64,000 bases of DNA from Methylocystis sp. MJC1. GTDB lineage: Bacteria > Pseudomonadota > Alphaproteobacteria > Rhizobiales > Beijerinckiaceae. The position numbers and the translations under genes were made by a program. Positions 36,427 to 44,397 of this stretch are shown in pieces (position 1 is the first letter of the stretch; each line of letters begins with the position of its first letter). The notes beneath the pieces are model-generated. The model did no database searches. It was not told the DNA's origin and worked only from the letters and a program-made list of their open reading frames with translations. The DNA is taken from assembly GCF_026427715.1 (NCBI RefSeq), contig NZ_CP107558.1, forward strand, positions 213,501 to 277,500. Reading direction: 5' to 3'.

Positions 36427-37077
36427 GTGAGTTCTATGGATCATACCTCGCTTTCCCCGCTCGCCATGTTTCTCAACGCCGGCCCCGTCGGCAAGGTCGT
36501 CATGGCGGCTCTGCTTCTCGCCTCTGTCTGGACCTGGGTCCTGATCGTCGAAGGCGCCGTAGCGGTCGTCCGCATCGCCAAGGCGACCAAGGAGGCGCGT
36601 GCGGGCGGGCCGGTCGGCCTTCTCGAGCCGATCGCCGCCGCTGGCCGCGAAGCTTTCGCGCTCGATCTTCCCGATGAGACGACCGGCGACAAACGTGAGC
36701 GAATTGCTGAAAATATGAGCCGCGCCGCTCGCGAATTCCTCACCAAAGCCGAGGGCGGCCTGCCCAATCTCGCCGTGATCTCCTCGGTCGCGCCCTTCGT
36801 CGGCCTCTTCGGCACGGTTTGGGGCATTATGACGAGCTTCGCCGGCATTGCGCAGTCTCAGGACACCAGCCTCGCGGTCGTCGCGCCCGGCATCGCGGAA
36901 GCGCTCGCCGCCACCGCCTATGGCCTCGCGGCCGCCATTCCGGCTTCGGTCGGCTATAACCGGATCGGCTCCTCCTTCTCGCGCCTCGGCCAGCAGGTCG
37001 CGCATTACATCGAAGACGAGGCGCTGCGCATGACCAGCGCGCCGAACGCCCGCCGTTCGCAGAAGGAGGCCGCATAA
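36427..37077 (+). CDS. exbB: Biopolymer transport protein ExbB
   Basis: A 216-residue inner membrane protein of the MotA/TolQ/ExbB family with three helices: one near 18-40 (VGKVVMAALLLASVWTWVLI) and two in the conserved region LAVISSVAPFVGLFGTVWGIM (about 117-137) and IAEALAATAYGLAAAIPASV (about 158-177). With ExbD it forms the proton-driven motor that energises TonB. GTG at 36427 or ATG at 36436 may start translation. exbD follows in immediate contact. Confidence 0.93.
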   Translation: MSSMDHTSLSPLAMFLNAGPVGKVVMAALLLASVWTWVLIVEGAVAVVRIAKATKEARAGGPVGLLEPIAAAGREAFALDLPDETTGDKRERIAENMSRAAREFLTKAEGGLPNLAVISSVAPFVGLFGTVWGIMTSFAGIAQSQDTSLAVVAPGIAEALAATAYGLAAAIPASVGYNRIGSSFSRLGQQVAHYIEDEALRMTSAPNARRSQKEAA

Positions 37078-37566
37078 ATGGCGCTCCCGACCCGCTTCAA
37101 GAACAACAACGATCTTTATCAGCCGCTTGCCGACATCAATGTCACGCCGCTCGTCGACGTGATGCTGGTGCTGCTCATCATCTTCATGGTGACCGCGCCG
37201 CTGCTCGCCAAGGGCGTGAAGGTCAATCTGCCTCAGGCCAGCGCCGCGCAGCCGATCAATCAGAAAGACCCGATCGTGGTCACGGTCGGCAAGGACGGCA
37301 AGGTGTCGCTCGGCGCCGATCTCGTGTCCGAGGACGCGCTCATCGACGGCATCCGCGCGATGATGGGCGACGACGCCACCCGCGTGGTGCATGTGCGCGG
37401 CGATACCGAGGCGGTCTACGGCGAAGTTGTCGCGGTGATGGACAGGCTCGCGACGAATGGCATCACGCATATCGCCATCATGACGAATTCGCGCAGCAAG
37501 ACCGGCGGGGCCGCAAAAGCCGCGGCGCCAGCAGCGCCGGCGCCGGCGGGAGGGGCGGCGAAATGA
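37078..37566 (+). CDS. exbD: Biopolymer transport protein ExbD
   Basis: A 162-residue single-pass protein. The conserved [19 protein letters not shown] near 22-40 holds the proton-carrying Asp of the motor; the periplasmic domain follows ([23 protein letters not shown]). The last 20 residues are an Ala/Pro tail. Its start follows the exbB stop without a gap, and its stop overlaps the tonB ATG. Confidence 0.94.
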   Translation: MALPTRFKNNNDLYQPLADINVTPLVDVMLVLLIIFMVTAPLLAKGVKVNLPQASAAQPINQKDPIVVTVGKDGKVSLGADLVSEDALIDGIRAMMGDDATRVVHVRGDTEAVYGEVVAVMDRLATNGITHIAIMTNSRSKTGGAAKAAAPAAPAPAGGAAK

Positions 37567-38276
37567 CCGACTTCGCCCTCAGCCCCGATTACGCGGGCGA
37601 GCCCGACGAGCCGCAAGGCGCGCCGCCGGTCAACCCGCCCTGGCTGCGCCCCGTCGCCGTCACGGCGATCGTGGCCGCGCATCTCGCCGTCTTCGCCGCC
37701 TTCCTGTTCGCGCCGGCGCCCAAGACGATCTCGCTCGACTCGCTCAGCATGGATCTCGTCCAGGAAGGCGACTTTATCGAGCAGCAGGAAGTGAGCGCTG
37801 CGGAAGACACGCCTCCGCCAGTCGCCGTCGAGCAGCCGGAGCTCGCTTTGCCGCCGCCGGTGGTGATGGCGCCGGACGCCATCCCGCTCGCGATGAAGAA
37901 GGACGACGCCGAGAAGCTGGAGAAAAAGCAGGAGGAGCGCAAGGAAATCGAGCGCGCCGAGCAGCGCCGCGAGGCGCAGGCCCGCCGTCACGCCGGCGCC
38001 CCGAACGGTGGCGCCGCCGCTAGCGGCGCGTCGCAGGCGAGCTGCCTTGCCCATGTGGCCGCTTCGCTGCGCCAGCATACTCCGGGGGCCACCAGCCTCG
38101 GTTCCGGCACGGCCCAGGTGACTTTCCATGTGAATGTCGGCGGCGGCATTTCGGGCGTCTCGGCGTCGGGCTCGACCCCGGCGCATGCGGCGCTGGCGCG
38201 GCGGATCGTGGCCTCTGCGCGGGGCCCGGGCAGCTGCGCCTCCGCTTTTGTGAGCCAGGCTTTCGCCTTCCATTGA
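37563..38276 (+). CDS. tonB: Energy transducer TonB
   Basis: A 237-residue TonB-family protein: a cytoplasmic N-terminus, one membrane helix near 32-52 ([20 protein letters not shown]), an acidic and Pro-containing spacer with a Lys/Glu-rich coiled region ([19 protein letters not shown] near 115), and a C-terminal TonB domain ([36 protein letters not shown]). It overlaps the exbD stop by ATGA. It should couple ExbBD to the adjacent receptor. Confidence 0.88.
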   Translation: MTDFALSPDYAGEPDEPQGAPPVNPPWLRPVAVTAIVAAHLAVFAAFLFAPAPKTISLDSLSMDLVQEGDFIEQQEVSAAEDTPPPVAVEQPELALPPPVVMAPDAIPLAMKKDDAEKLEKKQEERKEIERAEQRREAQARRHAGAPNGGAAASGASQASCLAHVAASLRQHTPGATSLGSGTAQVTFHVNVGGGISGVSASGSTPAHAALARRIVASARGPGSCASAFVSQAFAFH

Positions 38277-38329
38277 CGTTTGTCGGCGGACTCGCAAGGG
38301 CCCGCCGCTTCTCTTATTGGAAGCTTGCC

Positions 38330-38767
38330 ATGAACGTACTCCTCAGCGGGCGCGTCGCATTTTTATGCGCGCTCGCCCTTGCCAGCGCGGCGCGGGCAGA
38401 GGCGCCCAAGCCGTCCCCCACCCCAGCTCCCGCCACCGCGCCAAAACCAGTCGCGCCTGCGCCGGCCGCTCCTAAGCCGGCGCCCCAAACGGCGCCGGCA
38501 TCCGCGTCGGGCATGTCGGAAAGCAAATATCTCAGTCTGCTCTACGCCGAGATCGCCAAGCATACGCCGGAAGAAAACGCCGCCGGGCCGGGCGAGGTGA
38601 CGGCCAGCTTCATCGTCGGGGCCTCGGGCAAGATCGAGAAGGTGACGATCGACAAGACGACGAGCCCGGCCCACGCCGAGGTCGTGAAAAAAATACTGGC
38701 GACGGTCGTCGCGCCTCCGCCACCGGGCGGCGCAATGGATGTCGGCCAGACGTTCAAGTTCCGCTGA
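38330..38767 (+). CDS. Secreted TonB-C-like protein
   Basis: A 145-residue protein from ATG at 38330, with a cleavable signal (VAFLCALALASAARA), a 40-residue Pro/Ala linker, and a domain with KYLSLLYAEIAKHTPEENAA and VTASFIVGASGKIEKVTIDK, ending AMDVGQTFKFR. This resembles the TonB C-terminal fold but has no lasting membrane anchor if the signal is cleaved. It lies 53 bases after tonB. It could be a soluble periplasmic partner of the receptor; that is inference. Confidence 0.7.
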   Translation: MNVLLSGRVAFLCALALASAARAEAPKPSPTPAPATAPKPVAPAPAAPKPAPQTAPASASGMSESKYLSLLYAEIAKHTPEENAAGPGEVTASFIVGASGKIEKVTIDKTTSPAHAEVVKKILATVVAPPPPGGAMDVGQTFKFR

Positions 38768-38788
38768 CGAATTAATTCGAGCGAAGGG

Positions 38789-40048
38789 ATGGAGCCGATG
38801 GCCATTTTGCGCCTCATGATCGTATCGGCGGCCGCGTTCGCCTTGACTGGCGCCGCCGCCGCCGAGCAAGCCGCGCCACCGCCGCCCGCCGCCGCGGGTC
38901 ATCAACATGTCGCCTGCGCCGAGCCGAAGCCTCATTGCGCCATGACGGTCAATCCGGCGTTCGACGCCAAAGGGAGGCTCTGGGTCGCTTACGCGGTCGG
39001 AAAGACGGTCTATGTCGCCTCGTCCGCGGATGGGGCCAAAAGCTTTTCGGCGCCTGTCGAGATCGCATCGGCCGTCGACGGCGTCATCGACGCCCATGGC
39101 GACGCGCGGCCGAAGATTGTCGCCCTCGACGATGGATCGCTGCTCGCGAGCTATACCACGCGGCCCGACAAGCAGATGATCGGCACGATCTTCACGGCGC
39201 ATTCGACCGATGGCGGCAAAAGCTTCTCGACGCCGCAGGCGATGCTCACAGCCGGCGGGCAGCGTTTCGAGACTTTCGTCGTCACGCCCAAAGGGCGGAT
39301 CTATGCCGGCTGGCTCGACAAGACCAACGCTCTGAAGGCCAAGGCCGAGGGCAAGGAATTCGAGGGCAGCGGCGTCGCCTTCGCCTGGTCGGACGATAAA
39401 GGCCAGACCTTCGCCGGCAAGAAAATCCTGATGGATCACGCCTGCGAATGTTGCCGCATGTCCGCGGCGCTCGATCGCGACGGCCTGCCGGTGTTTCTGT
39501 GGCGGCAGGTTTTCGACGGCAATATTCGCGACCACTACGCCGCGAAGCTCTCCGCCGATGGCGCGTCTCTCTCGGGTGGTCGCGTTTCCGACGATAATTG
39601 GGCGATCAATTCCTGCCCGCATCACGGCCCTGGCCTTGCCGTCGACGCCCGTGGCGGATGGCATGCGGTCTGGTTCACCAAGGGGCAGAACCGGCAGGGG
39701 CTTTTCTACGGGCGTAGCGACGACGGCGGAAAGAGCTTCTCCAGTCCGGAGAAGTTCGGCGACGACGCCAAGGCGCCGGGCCATCCGGTCGTGCTCGCGG
39801 CGAAAGACCGTCTCTACCGGGTCTGGAAGGAGTTCGACGGGACGACGACAACTCTCCCGATGCAGCTCTCGCGAGATGGCGGCAGGAGCTGGAGCGTGCC
39901 AAAGATACTCGCGCAGACGGACGACGCTTCGGACCACCCGGAGCTCGTCGCTTACAAGGGGGCGGCTTATCTCTCTTGGGTCACCCATAAGGAAGGCTAC
40001 CGCTTGCTGCCGCTTCCCCGCGACGAGAAGAGCGCAGCAGTGCGATGA
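38789..40048 (+). CDS. Secreted BNR/Asp-box beta-propeller with Cys/His clusters
   Basis: A 419-residue protein with a signal peptide (VSAAAFALTGAAAAEQ). It has at least five Asp-box type turns: SADGAKSF, STDGGKSF, SDDKGQTF, SDDGGKSF, SRDGGRSW, as in sialidase-like propellers. Unusual for a sialidase, there are three Cys/His clusters: HQHVACAEPKPHCA near residue 40, HACECC near 220 and NSCPHHGP near 275. The catalytic Arg triad of sialidases is not evident. The clusters suggest metal or heme binding in the periplasm. It sits between the TonB-C-like gene and a thioredoxin-like gene whose start overlaps its stop (ATGA). ATG at 38798 is an alternative start. Confidence 0.8.
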   Translation: MEPMAILRLMIVSAAAFALTGAAAAEQAAPPPPAAAGHQHVACAEPKPHCAMTVNPAFDAKGRLWVAYAVGKTVYVASSADGAKSFSAPVEIASAVDGVIDAHGDARPKIVALDDGSLLASYTTRPDKQMIGTIFTAHSTDGGKSFSTPQAMLTAGGQRFETFVVTPKGRIYAGWLDKTNALKAKAEGKEFEGSGVAFAWSDDKGQTFAGKKILMDHACECCRMSAALDRDGLPVFLWRQVFDGNIRDHYAAKLSADGASLSGGRVSDDNWAINSCPHHGPGLAVDARGGWHAVWFTKGQNRQGLFYGRSDDGGKSFSSPEKFGDDAKAPGHPVVLAAKDRLYRVWKEFDGTTTTLPMQLSRDGGRSWSVPKILAQTDDASDHPELVAYKGAAYLSWVTHKEGYRLLPLPRDEKSAAVR

Positions 40049-40662
40049 GAATGATGTTCGTCACTTTGCTTGCAGCCTGTCATTCCCGACGCGCGCAACG
40101 CGATCGGGAATCTAGGAGCGACTTTCGCGTCGCTGCTCTCGATTCCCGGTCGAGCCTTCGGCTCGGCGGGAATGACAGACGAAATAATCTCGCAGTTCGC
40201 CTGTCCATCTCGGCCTTCATCGCGTTCGCCGCTCCGAGCGCCCTCGCGCTCGACTTCAAGCCCTATGGCCGCGGCGCCTTTTCGCAGATCGCCAAGGCGC
40301 ATGCCGGGCGGCCGCTAATGATTCACTTCTGGTCCGTCACTTGCCCCCCTTGCCTCGCCGAGCTGGCGCAGTGGGCGAAGATCGAGGCCGAGCGCAAAGA
40401 TGTCGACATCGTCTTCGTCAATGTCGATAGCGAGGAGGATCGCGCGCGGGCGGCGACGCGCGCCGAAAAAGCTGGGCTCGGCAAGGCGGTTCATTATGGT
40501 TTTGCCGATGATTTCGTCGAGAAGCTCTATTTCGAGGCCGAAACAACATGGCGCGGGGAACTGCCTTTTACCGCGTTGGTGGCGCCCGGTGGCGGCGTCG
40601 TCGCGGTGACGGGCGCCATTGACGATCCACTCGTTCTACAGTGGCTGGAAAAACATAGATAA
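40045..40662 (+). CDS. Periplasmic TlpA-like thioredoxin-fold protein
   Basis: A 205-residue protein with a thioredoxin-like domain from about residue 70. The active site reads HFWSVTCPPCLAEL (CPPC), followed by VDIVFVNVDSEEDRARA and LPFTALVAPGGGVVAVTGAI, the TlpA/redoxin pattern. The N-terminus is odd: MRMMFVTLLAA is followed by 34 codons that are made by a family B repeat, and only then by RLSISAFIAFAAPSALA, which looks like a signal peptide. The ATG overlaps the stop of the propeller gene, so the start seems right. It could keep cysteines of neighbouring secreted proteins reduced. Whether the extended signal still works is open. Confidence 0.8.
   Translation: MRMMFVTLLAACHSRRAQRDRESRSDFRVAALDSRSSLRLGGNDRRNNLAVRLSISAFIAFAAPSALALDFKPYGRGAFSQIAKAHAGRPLMIHFWSVTCPPCLAELAQWAKIEAERKDVDIVFVNVDSEEDRARAATRAEKAGLGKAVHYGFADDFVEKLYFEAETTWRGELPFTALVAPGGGVVAVTGAIDDPLVLQWLEKHR
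40077..40178. repeat. Family B repeat inside the thioredoxin-like gene
   Basis: A 102-base element with 12-base perfect terminal inverted repeats, CTGTCATTCCCG and CGGGAATGACAG. As 102 is a multiple of three and the frame is open, it adds 34 codons. Its internal arms (GATCGGGAATC, GATTCCCGGTC) match the copy at 32429. Confidence 0.88.
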
Positions 40663-40746
40663 GCGCTGCCAGAAAATCCGGCGTCGGCGAAAGCAAACCT
40701 TTCCCGCGTAATCGGGCCAGACTTCTGACAAAGTAGCGGTGACGCC

Positions 40747-40865
40747 CCTCGTGCTTCGAGACGCCTGCTGCGCAGGCTCCTCAGCATGAGGAGCTTCTGT
40801 AAATTCGTAAAACGCTTAGGCCTCATCCTGAGGAGCGAGCGAAGCTCGCGTCTCGAAGGACGAGG
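40747..40865. repeat. Short palindromic repeat, family C
   Basis: A 119-base element bounded by CCTCGTGCTTCGAGACG and its near-complement CGTCTCGAAGGACGAGG (16 of 17 match), with inner CTCAGCATGAGGAG and CTCATCCTGAGGAG arms. Only one copy is seen in this window. It fills the 275-base gap after the thioredoxin-like gene. Confidence 0.8.
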
Positions 40866-40937
40866 CCGCCTGGGAGGTTCGTCAACCAACTGACCTTTCC
40901 CGCCTAAGCGGGAAAGGCGCTCTTTAGTATGGGCCTT

Positions 40938-41345
40938 TCAGGCGACGCCCTTTGCGTTCAGATAAGGGCCGTAAAGCTTGTCGATGTTCGGGATGTGGTC
41001 CGTTAGCCAACCGACCACGAAGGCGGCCGTCTCTCCGGTTACTTCAGTTTCGCCTGCATGAAATTTCTTCTGCAGATCCGCGCATGTTTCGACCAGCTTG
41101 TCATGTTCGGCTTTGTGGCCGGCGGCCGCCGGGTAGCCATATTGCGCAAAATTCGCTTCCTCCGCAGCGAAATGCTTCACAACGTAATCGATGAGCGCAT
41201 CGAGCTCCTTGCCGATCGCCGTTCTGTCGCCGCTGGCGACGGCGTCGCCCAGCACATTGACTAGCCTGAATATTTCTTGATGCTCCGCATCATGCGCGCT
41301 GACGTTGGTCGCAAACTGTTCCTTAGTCCAGGTGATAAGCGACAT
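40938..41345 (-). CDS. Bacteriohemerythrin
   Basis: A 135-residue four-helix oxygen-binding protein. The diiron ligands are visible: His22 (DAEHQEIF), His58 and Glu62 (HFAAEE), His77 and His81 (HKAEHD), His117 and Asp122 (HIPNID). Length is standard for a single-domain cytoplasmic hemerythrin. In methanotrophs such proteins are thought to carry oxygen to methane monooxygenase; elsewhere they serve in oxygen sensing or storage. GGAGGAAACTGC precedes the ATG. An Fnr-type palindrome about 125 bases upstream suggests oxygen- or NO-linked control. Confidence 0.93.
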   Translation of the reverse strand: MSLITWTKEQFATNVSAHDAEHQEIFRLVNVLGDAVASGDRTAIGKELDALIDYVVKHFAAEEANFAQYGYPAAAGHKAEHDKLVETCADLQKKFHAGETEVTGETAAFVVGWLTDHIPNIDKLYGPYLNAKGVA

Positions 41346-41463
41346 GCAGTTTCCTCCACACCAACGCCCCTTGCGCCCCTGTTTCTCGACGAGCGCGCTT
41401 TAGTGAAAGCTGCATGCGCAATCTCGTCGCGCGCGCACTTTGACGCGATGAGACGAGGCTGTA

Positions 41464-41479
41464 ATTGACGGGCGTCAAT
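41464..41479 (-). promoter_or_regulatory. Fnr/FixK-type palindrome upstream of the hemerythrin gene
   Basis: ATTGAC-GGGC-GTCAAT is a perfect 6-4-6 inverted repeat holding the TTGAC-N4-GTCAA core of Fnr/FixK/Dnr sites. It lies 119-134 bases upstream of the hemerythrin ATG and downstream of the convergent-free end of the adenylate-forming gene, so the hemerythrin gene is the likely target. Confidence 0.6.
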
Positions 41480-41536
41480 ACGAGACAATGTGACGCGCCA
41501 TGCGCACTCGTCTCGAAGAAAATCCACGAACCGCTG

Positions 41537-42565
41537 TCAGATTCTGCGCATAACAAGCGTGCTGCCTTCGGCGCGCAGCTCGATAATTGGACAGCGTTCC
41601 TGCGGGTCGATGACGCAGGCGGCGCCCGCACCCAAGGCGATGACGGCGGTGATCGCGCCATTGTCGAGCAGTCTGGCGCGCGCGAGATCGCCAAGGACGG
41701 AGACCGGCGCGATCAACCGCGCCGGCCCGAGCGCATCGAGCGTTTCGAGAAAATGCGCGGCCGTGAAAGGCGCAAGAAAATGTAGCGGCGCGCCTGATAG
41801 CAACGCCGCGAGCGGGCCCGCGATAAGAGCGGAGAGCGAGCTTGGCGCATAGAGCGAAAGAATAGGAGCCTCTCCCGCCGCGCGAGTCGCGCGCACGAGA
41901 TCGAGCGCCGCGCCGAGCAGCGCGCTTTGTGAGACGAAGTGAACATTCCCGCCCTCGTCGAGCGCGCCGATATCGTGGCGTTCGTCGTCGCTCCAATCAT
42001 CGGAGAGCGGCACGCGCGGCGAAATTTGAGCGGCGAGCGCTTGCGCCGAAAAATCGGCGGCGCCGTCCAGCGCGCCGTGAAGCGCGCCGATGACGCACAA
42101 CGAGGGCGTATCAGCGGCGATCTCGAGCAGCGCCTCTTCGAAATCGAGGCCGCAAATTTGCGCCGGCGCGAAAAGCGCTCCGATCTGCAATGTCTTCGCC
42201 GCGCGAGCAATGGCGCTAAGCGAGTGGGGGAGAGGCATGGGCGCGAGGGTCGGCGCGAGACCCGCTGCGAGCGCGCCGACGAGCGCCACAAAGGCCTGGG
42301 AGCCGGGCGGACAGCAGATAAGAATCTTCTCGCCGCGCGCTAGATCGAGACTACGCAGCTTCGAGAGGCAGGCGCCGACGCGCTGGTATAGATCGGCGTA
42401 GGTCACATCGTCTCTGACGCCCTCTATATGATCCAGAAAAGCAAGCCCGCCGGGACGCGGCCTTGCGGCGCCGGCGACGAGCGCGTCGAAGCCGAACTGC
42501 GTCAACGGATGGGCGCGTACGAGCGCCGCTTCCTCTTCTTCGGAAACGGCGGCGCGGACGATCAT
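41537..42565 (-). CDS. Degenerate adenylate-forming (AMP-binding) protein
   Basis: A 342-residue protein related to the N-terminal part of acyl-CoA ligases: an early LTQFGFDALVAGAARPRP, then VTYADLYQRVGACLSKLRSL near 55-75, GEKILICCPPGSQAFVALVGALAAGLAPTL near 82-110 (split here), which is the classic A2-A3 region. The ATP-binding TSGTTGxPK loop is missing; its place reads VHFVSQSALLGAALD. The C-terminal hinge and lysine domain are absent. It cannot be a normal ligase. The ATG is in an ATGA overlap with the stop of the YejA-like gene, so the two are coupled. Either a decayed enzyme or a recruited binding protein. Confidence 0.6.
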   Translation of the reverse strand: MIVRAAVSEEEEAALVRAHPLTQFGFDALVAGAARPRPGGLAFLDHIEGVRDDVTYADLYQRVGACLSKLRSLDLARGEKILICCPPGSQAFVALVGALAAGLAPTLAPMPLPHSLSAIARAAKTLQIGALFAPAQICGLDFEEALLEIAADTPSLCVIGALHGALDGAADFSAQALAAQISPRVPLSDDWSDDERHDIGALDEGGNVHFVSQSALLGAALDLVRATRAAGEAPILSLYAPSSLSALIAGPLAALLSGAPLHFLAPFTAAHFLETLDALGPARLIAPVSVLGDLARARLLDNGAITAVIALGAGAACVIDPQERCPIIELRAEGSTLVMRRI

Positions 42566-44397
42566 GGGGTTTTCCTCCACCAGCTCTCGAGCGTCGGACC
42601 AAAGAGCGGCGCCGCGTAACGCGGCAAGCGCCCGGGACGCGCAATGTCGGTCGAATGTGCGATCCATTGTTCGGAGGCGTGAAACAAAGGCACGACATAA
42701 AAGCCCGAGAGCAGCACGCGGTCATAGGCGCGCACCGCCGCGACGAAATCCTCCTGGCTTTGCGCCGAGAGTAGCGCGGCGATCAGCGCGTCGATCGCGG
42801 GCGAGGCGGCGCCGGCGAGATTGAAAGAGGATTCCTGCTTCGCGCTTGCCGAGCCCCACCGCATGCGCTGCTCATTGCCGGGCGAGGCGGACGCCAGATA
42901 CTGCCCGATCATCATGTCGAAATCGAACTTCTGGCGCCGGCGCTGATATTGCACTTCGTCGACGAGCCTGACGCGCGCCTCGACGCCGATGCGCGCGAGA
43001 GACGCTGCATAATTGAGCGCGAGACGCTCCTGATTGCGGTCCTTGACCATGATTTCGAAGGAAACGGGCTCGCCATCCTTAGCGAGCTTGTCGCCGTCGA
43101 CGCGGTAGCCGGCGCTTGCCAGCAATTCGAGTGCGCGCTTGGCCATTTCGCGGTCGCGGCCCGAACCGTCGTTGATCGGCGGACGCCATTTTCCGTCGAG
43201 AATATCCGCGCGCACCGCGTCGGGGTAGCGCACCAGAAGAGCGCGCTCTTTCTCGCTCGCCGGACGGCCGGAGGAGGAAAGCTCCGATTCGTCGAAGAAG
43301 CTTTTCGTGCGCGTGTAGAGGTTCGAGTAGAGGTTGGCGTTGACCCACTCGAAATCGAACATCATGCCGAGCGCCTCGCGCAACCGGATGTCGGTGAAGA
43401 TCGGGCGTCGCGTATTGAAGACGAAGCCTTCGAGCCCCTTGGGGTTCTCGTTCTTCAGCGTCTCCGTCGCAACGCGGCCCTCGCGCAGCGCGGGGAAGTC
43501 GTAACCGGTGGACCAACGCGTCGTGCTGGTTTCCTCGCGATAGTCGAGCAGGCCGGCCTTGAAGGCCTCGAACAGCGAATTTCCGTCGCGGAAATATTGG
43601 ATGTCGATCTCGTCGAAATTGTAGAAACCGCGCTGGCTCGGGACGTCCGCGCCCCAATAATTCGGAGCGCGCTTCAAAAGCAGCCGCGCGCCGGCCTGAG
43701 CGTCCGCGACGATATAAGGGCCGGAGCCAACAGGCTTGGCGAGCGTCGCGTCGGAGAAGCGCTCGAGGTCGGTCGCATGTTTCGGCAGCACCGGCATGAT
43801 GGCGAGAATGAGCGGCAGCTCGCGATCGCCGACGCCGGTCAGATCATAAGAGACGGTCTGCGCATCGGGCGCCGTGATGGCTTTGACGAGCCCATAGGCG
43901 ATGCGCTGCTGCGGGCGGCCCTTCGATTTGAGGAGGTCGAAGGAGAACAGCACGTCTTCCGAGGTGATGGGCTTGCCGTCCGAGAAATGCGCGCGCGGGT
44001 CGAGATGGAAGGTCACGCGCGCGCGGGCGGCGTCGATGTCGAGCGATTGGGCGATGAGCGGATAGAGCGTGAAGGGCTCGTCCTGCGACCGCGCCATCAT
44101 TCCTTGAAAGACATTGCCGACGAGGCCCTGGGCTGTGGAGCCGGATTTCAGATTGAAGGGGTTGAGGCTGTCGAATGTCCCCGCAAGGCCGACGCGCAGC
44201 TTGCCGCCCTTCTTCGCCTGTGGGTCGGCGTAAGGGAAATGATCGAAGTCTGGCGGCAGCGCCGGCGCGCCATGCGTCGCCAGGCCGTGCGTAGGTTCGT
44301 CCGCGGCGAGCGGACCGATGGCCGCGAAAAGCGCCGCAAGGACGAGGCAGGGGAGGCGGCGCCTCTTCTGGCGGCCGCGAATCGCGGAAGAGATCAT
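42562..44397 (-). CDS. YejA-like extracellular solute-binding protein, family 5
   Basis: A 611-residue periplasmic binding protein from ATG at 44397 (an upstream ATG at 44436 is in frame but poorer). Signal: basic RGRQKRRR then LVLAALFAAIGPLAA. The mature N-terminus THGLATHGAPALPPDFDHFPYADPQAKKGG (split: ATHGAPALPPDFDHFPY) is typical of YejA, then KLRVGLAGTFDSLNPF and VTFHLDPRAHFSDGKPITSE. YejA proteins bind peptides or microcin-like compounds for the YejBEF transporter. No yejB, yejE or yejF gene is present in the window; the coupled downstream gene is an adenylate-forming relic. Confidence 0.85.
   Translation of the reverse strand: MISSAIRGRQKRRRLPCLVLAALFAAIGPLAADEPTHGLATHGAPALPPDFDHFPYADPQAKKGGKLRVGLAGTFDSLNPFNLKSGSTAQGLVGNVFQGMMARSQDEPFTLYPLIAQSLDIDAARARVTFHLDPRAHFSDGKPITSEDVLFSFDLLKSKGRPQQRIAYGLVKAITAPDAQTVSYDLTGVGDRELPLILAIMPVLPKHATDLERFSDATLAKPVGSGPYIVADAQAGARLLLKRAPNYWGADVPSQRGFYNFDEIDIQYFRDGNSLFEAFKAGLLDYREETSTTRWSTGYDFPALREGRVATETLKNENPKGLEGFVFNTRRPIFTDIRLREALGMMFDFEWVNANLYSNLYTRTKSFFDESELSSSGRPASEKERALLVRYPDAVRADILDGKWRPPINDGSGRDREMAKRALELLASAGYRVDGDKLAKDGEPVSFEIMVKDRNQERLALNYAASLARIGVEARVRLVDEVQYQRRRQKFDFDMMIGQYLASASPGNEQRMRWGSASAKQESSFNLAGAASPAIDALIAALLSAQSQEDFVAAVRAYDRVLLSGFYVVPLFHASEQWIAHSTDIARPGRLPRYAAPLFGPTLESWWRKTP

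Noticed and set aside
38789..40048. True exo-alpha-sialidase
   Set aside because: Asp-box turns are present, but the catalytic arginines and the RIP-type motif were not seen and Cys/His clusters dominate.
40077..40178. Insertion sequence remnant
   Set aside because: The element has terminal inverted repeats but is only 102 bases, has no transposase part, and matches a palindromic repeat at 32429.
32594..40662. Methanobactin synthesis or uptake cluster
   Set aside because: A receptor is present, but no mbnA-like precursor and no MbnB/MbnC-type gene lies in the window.
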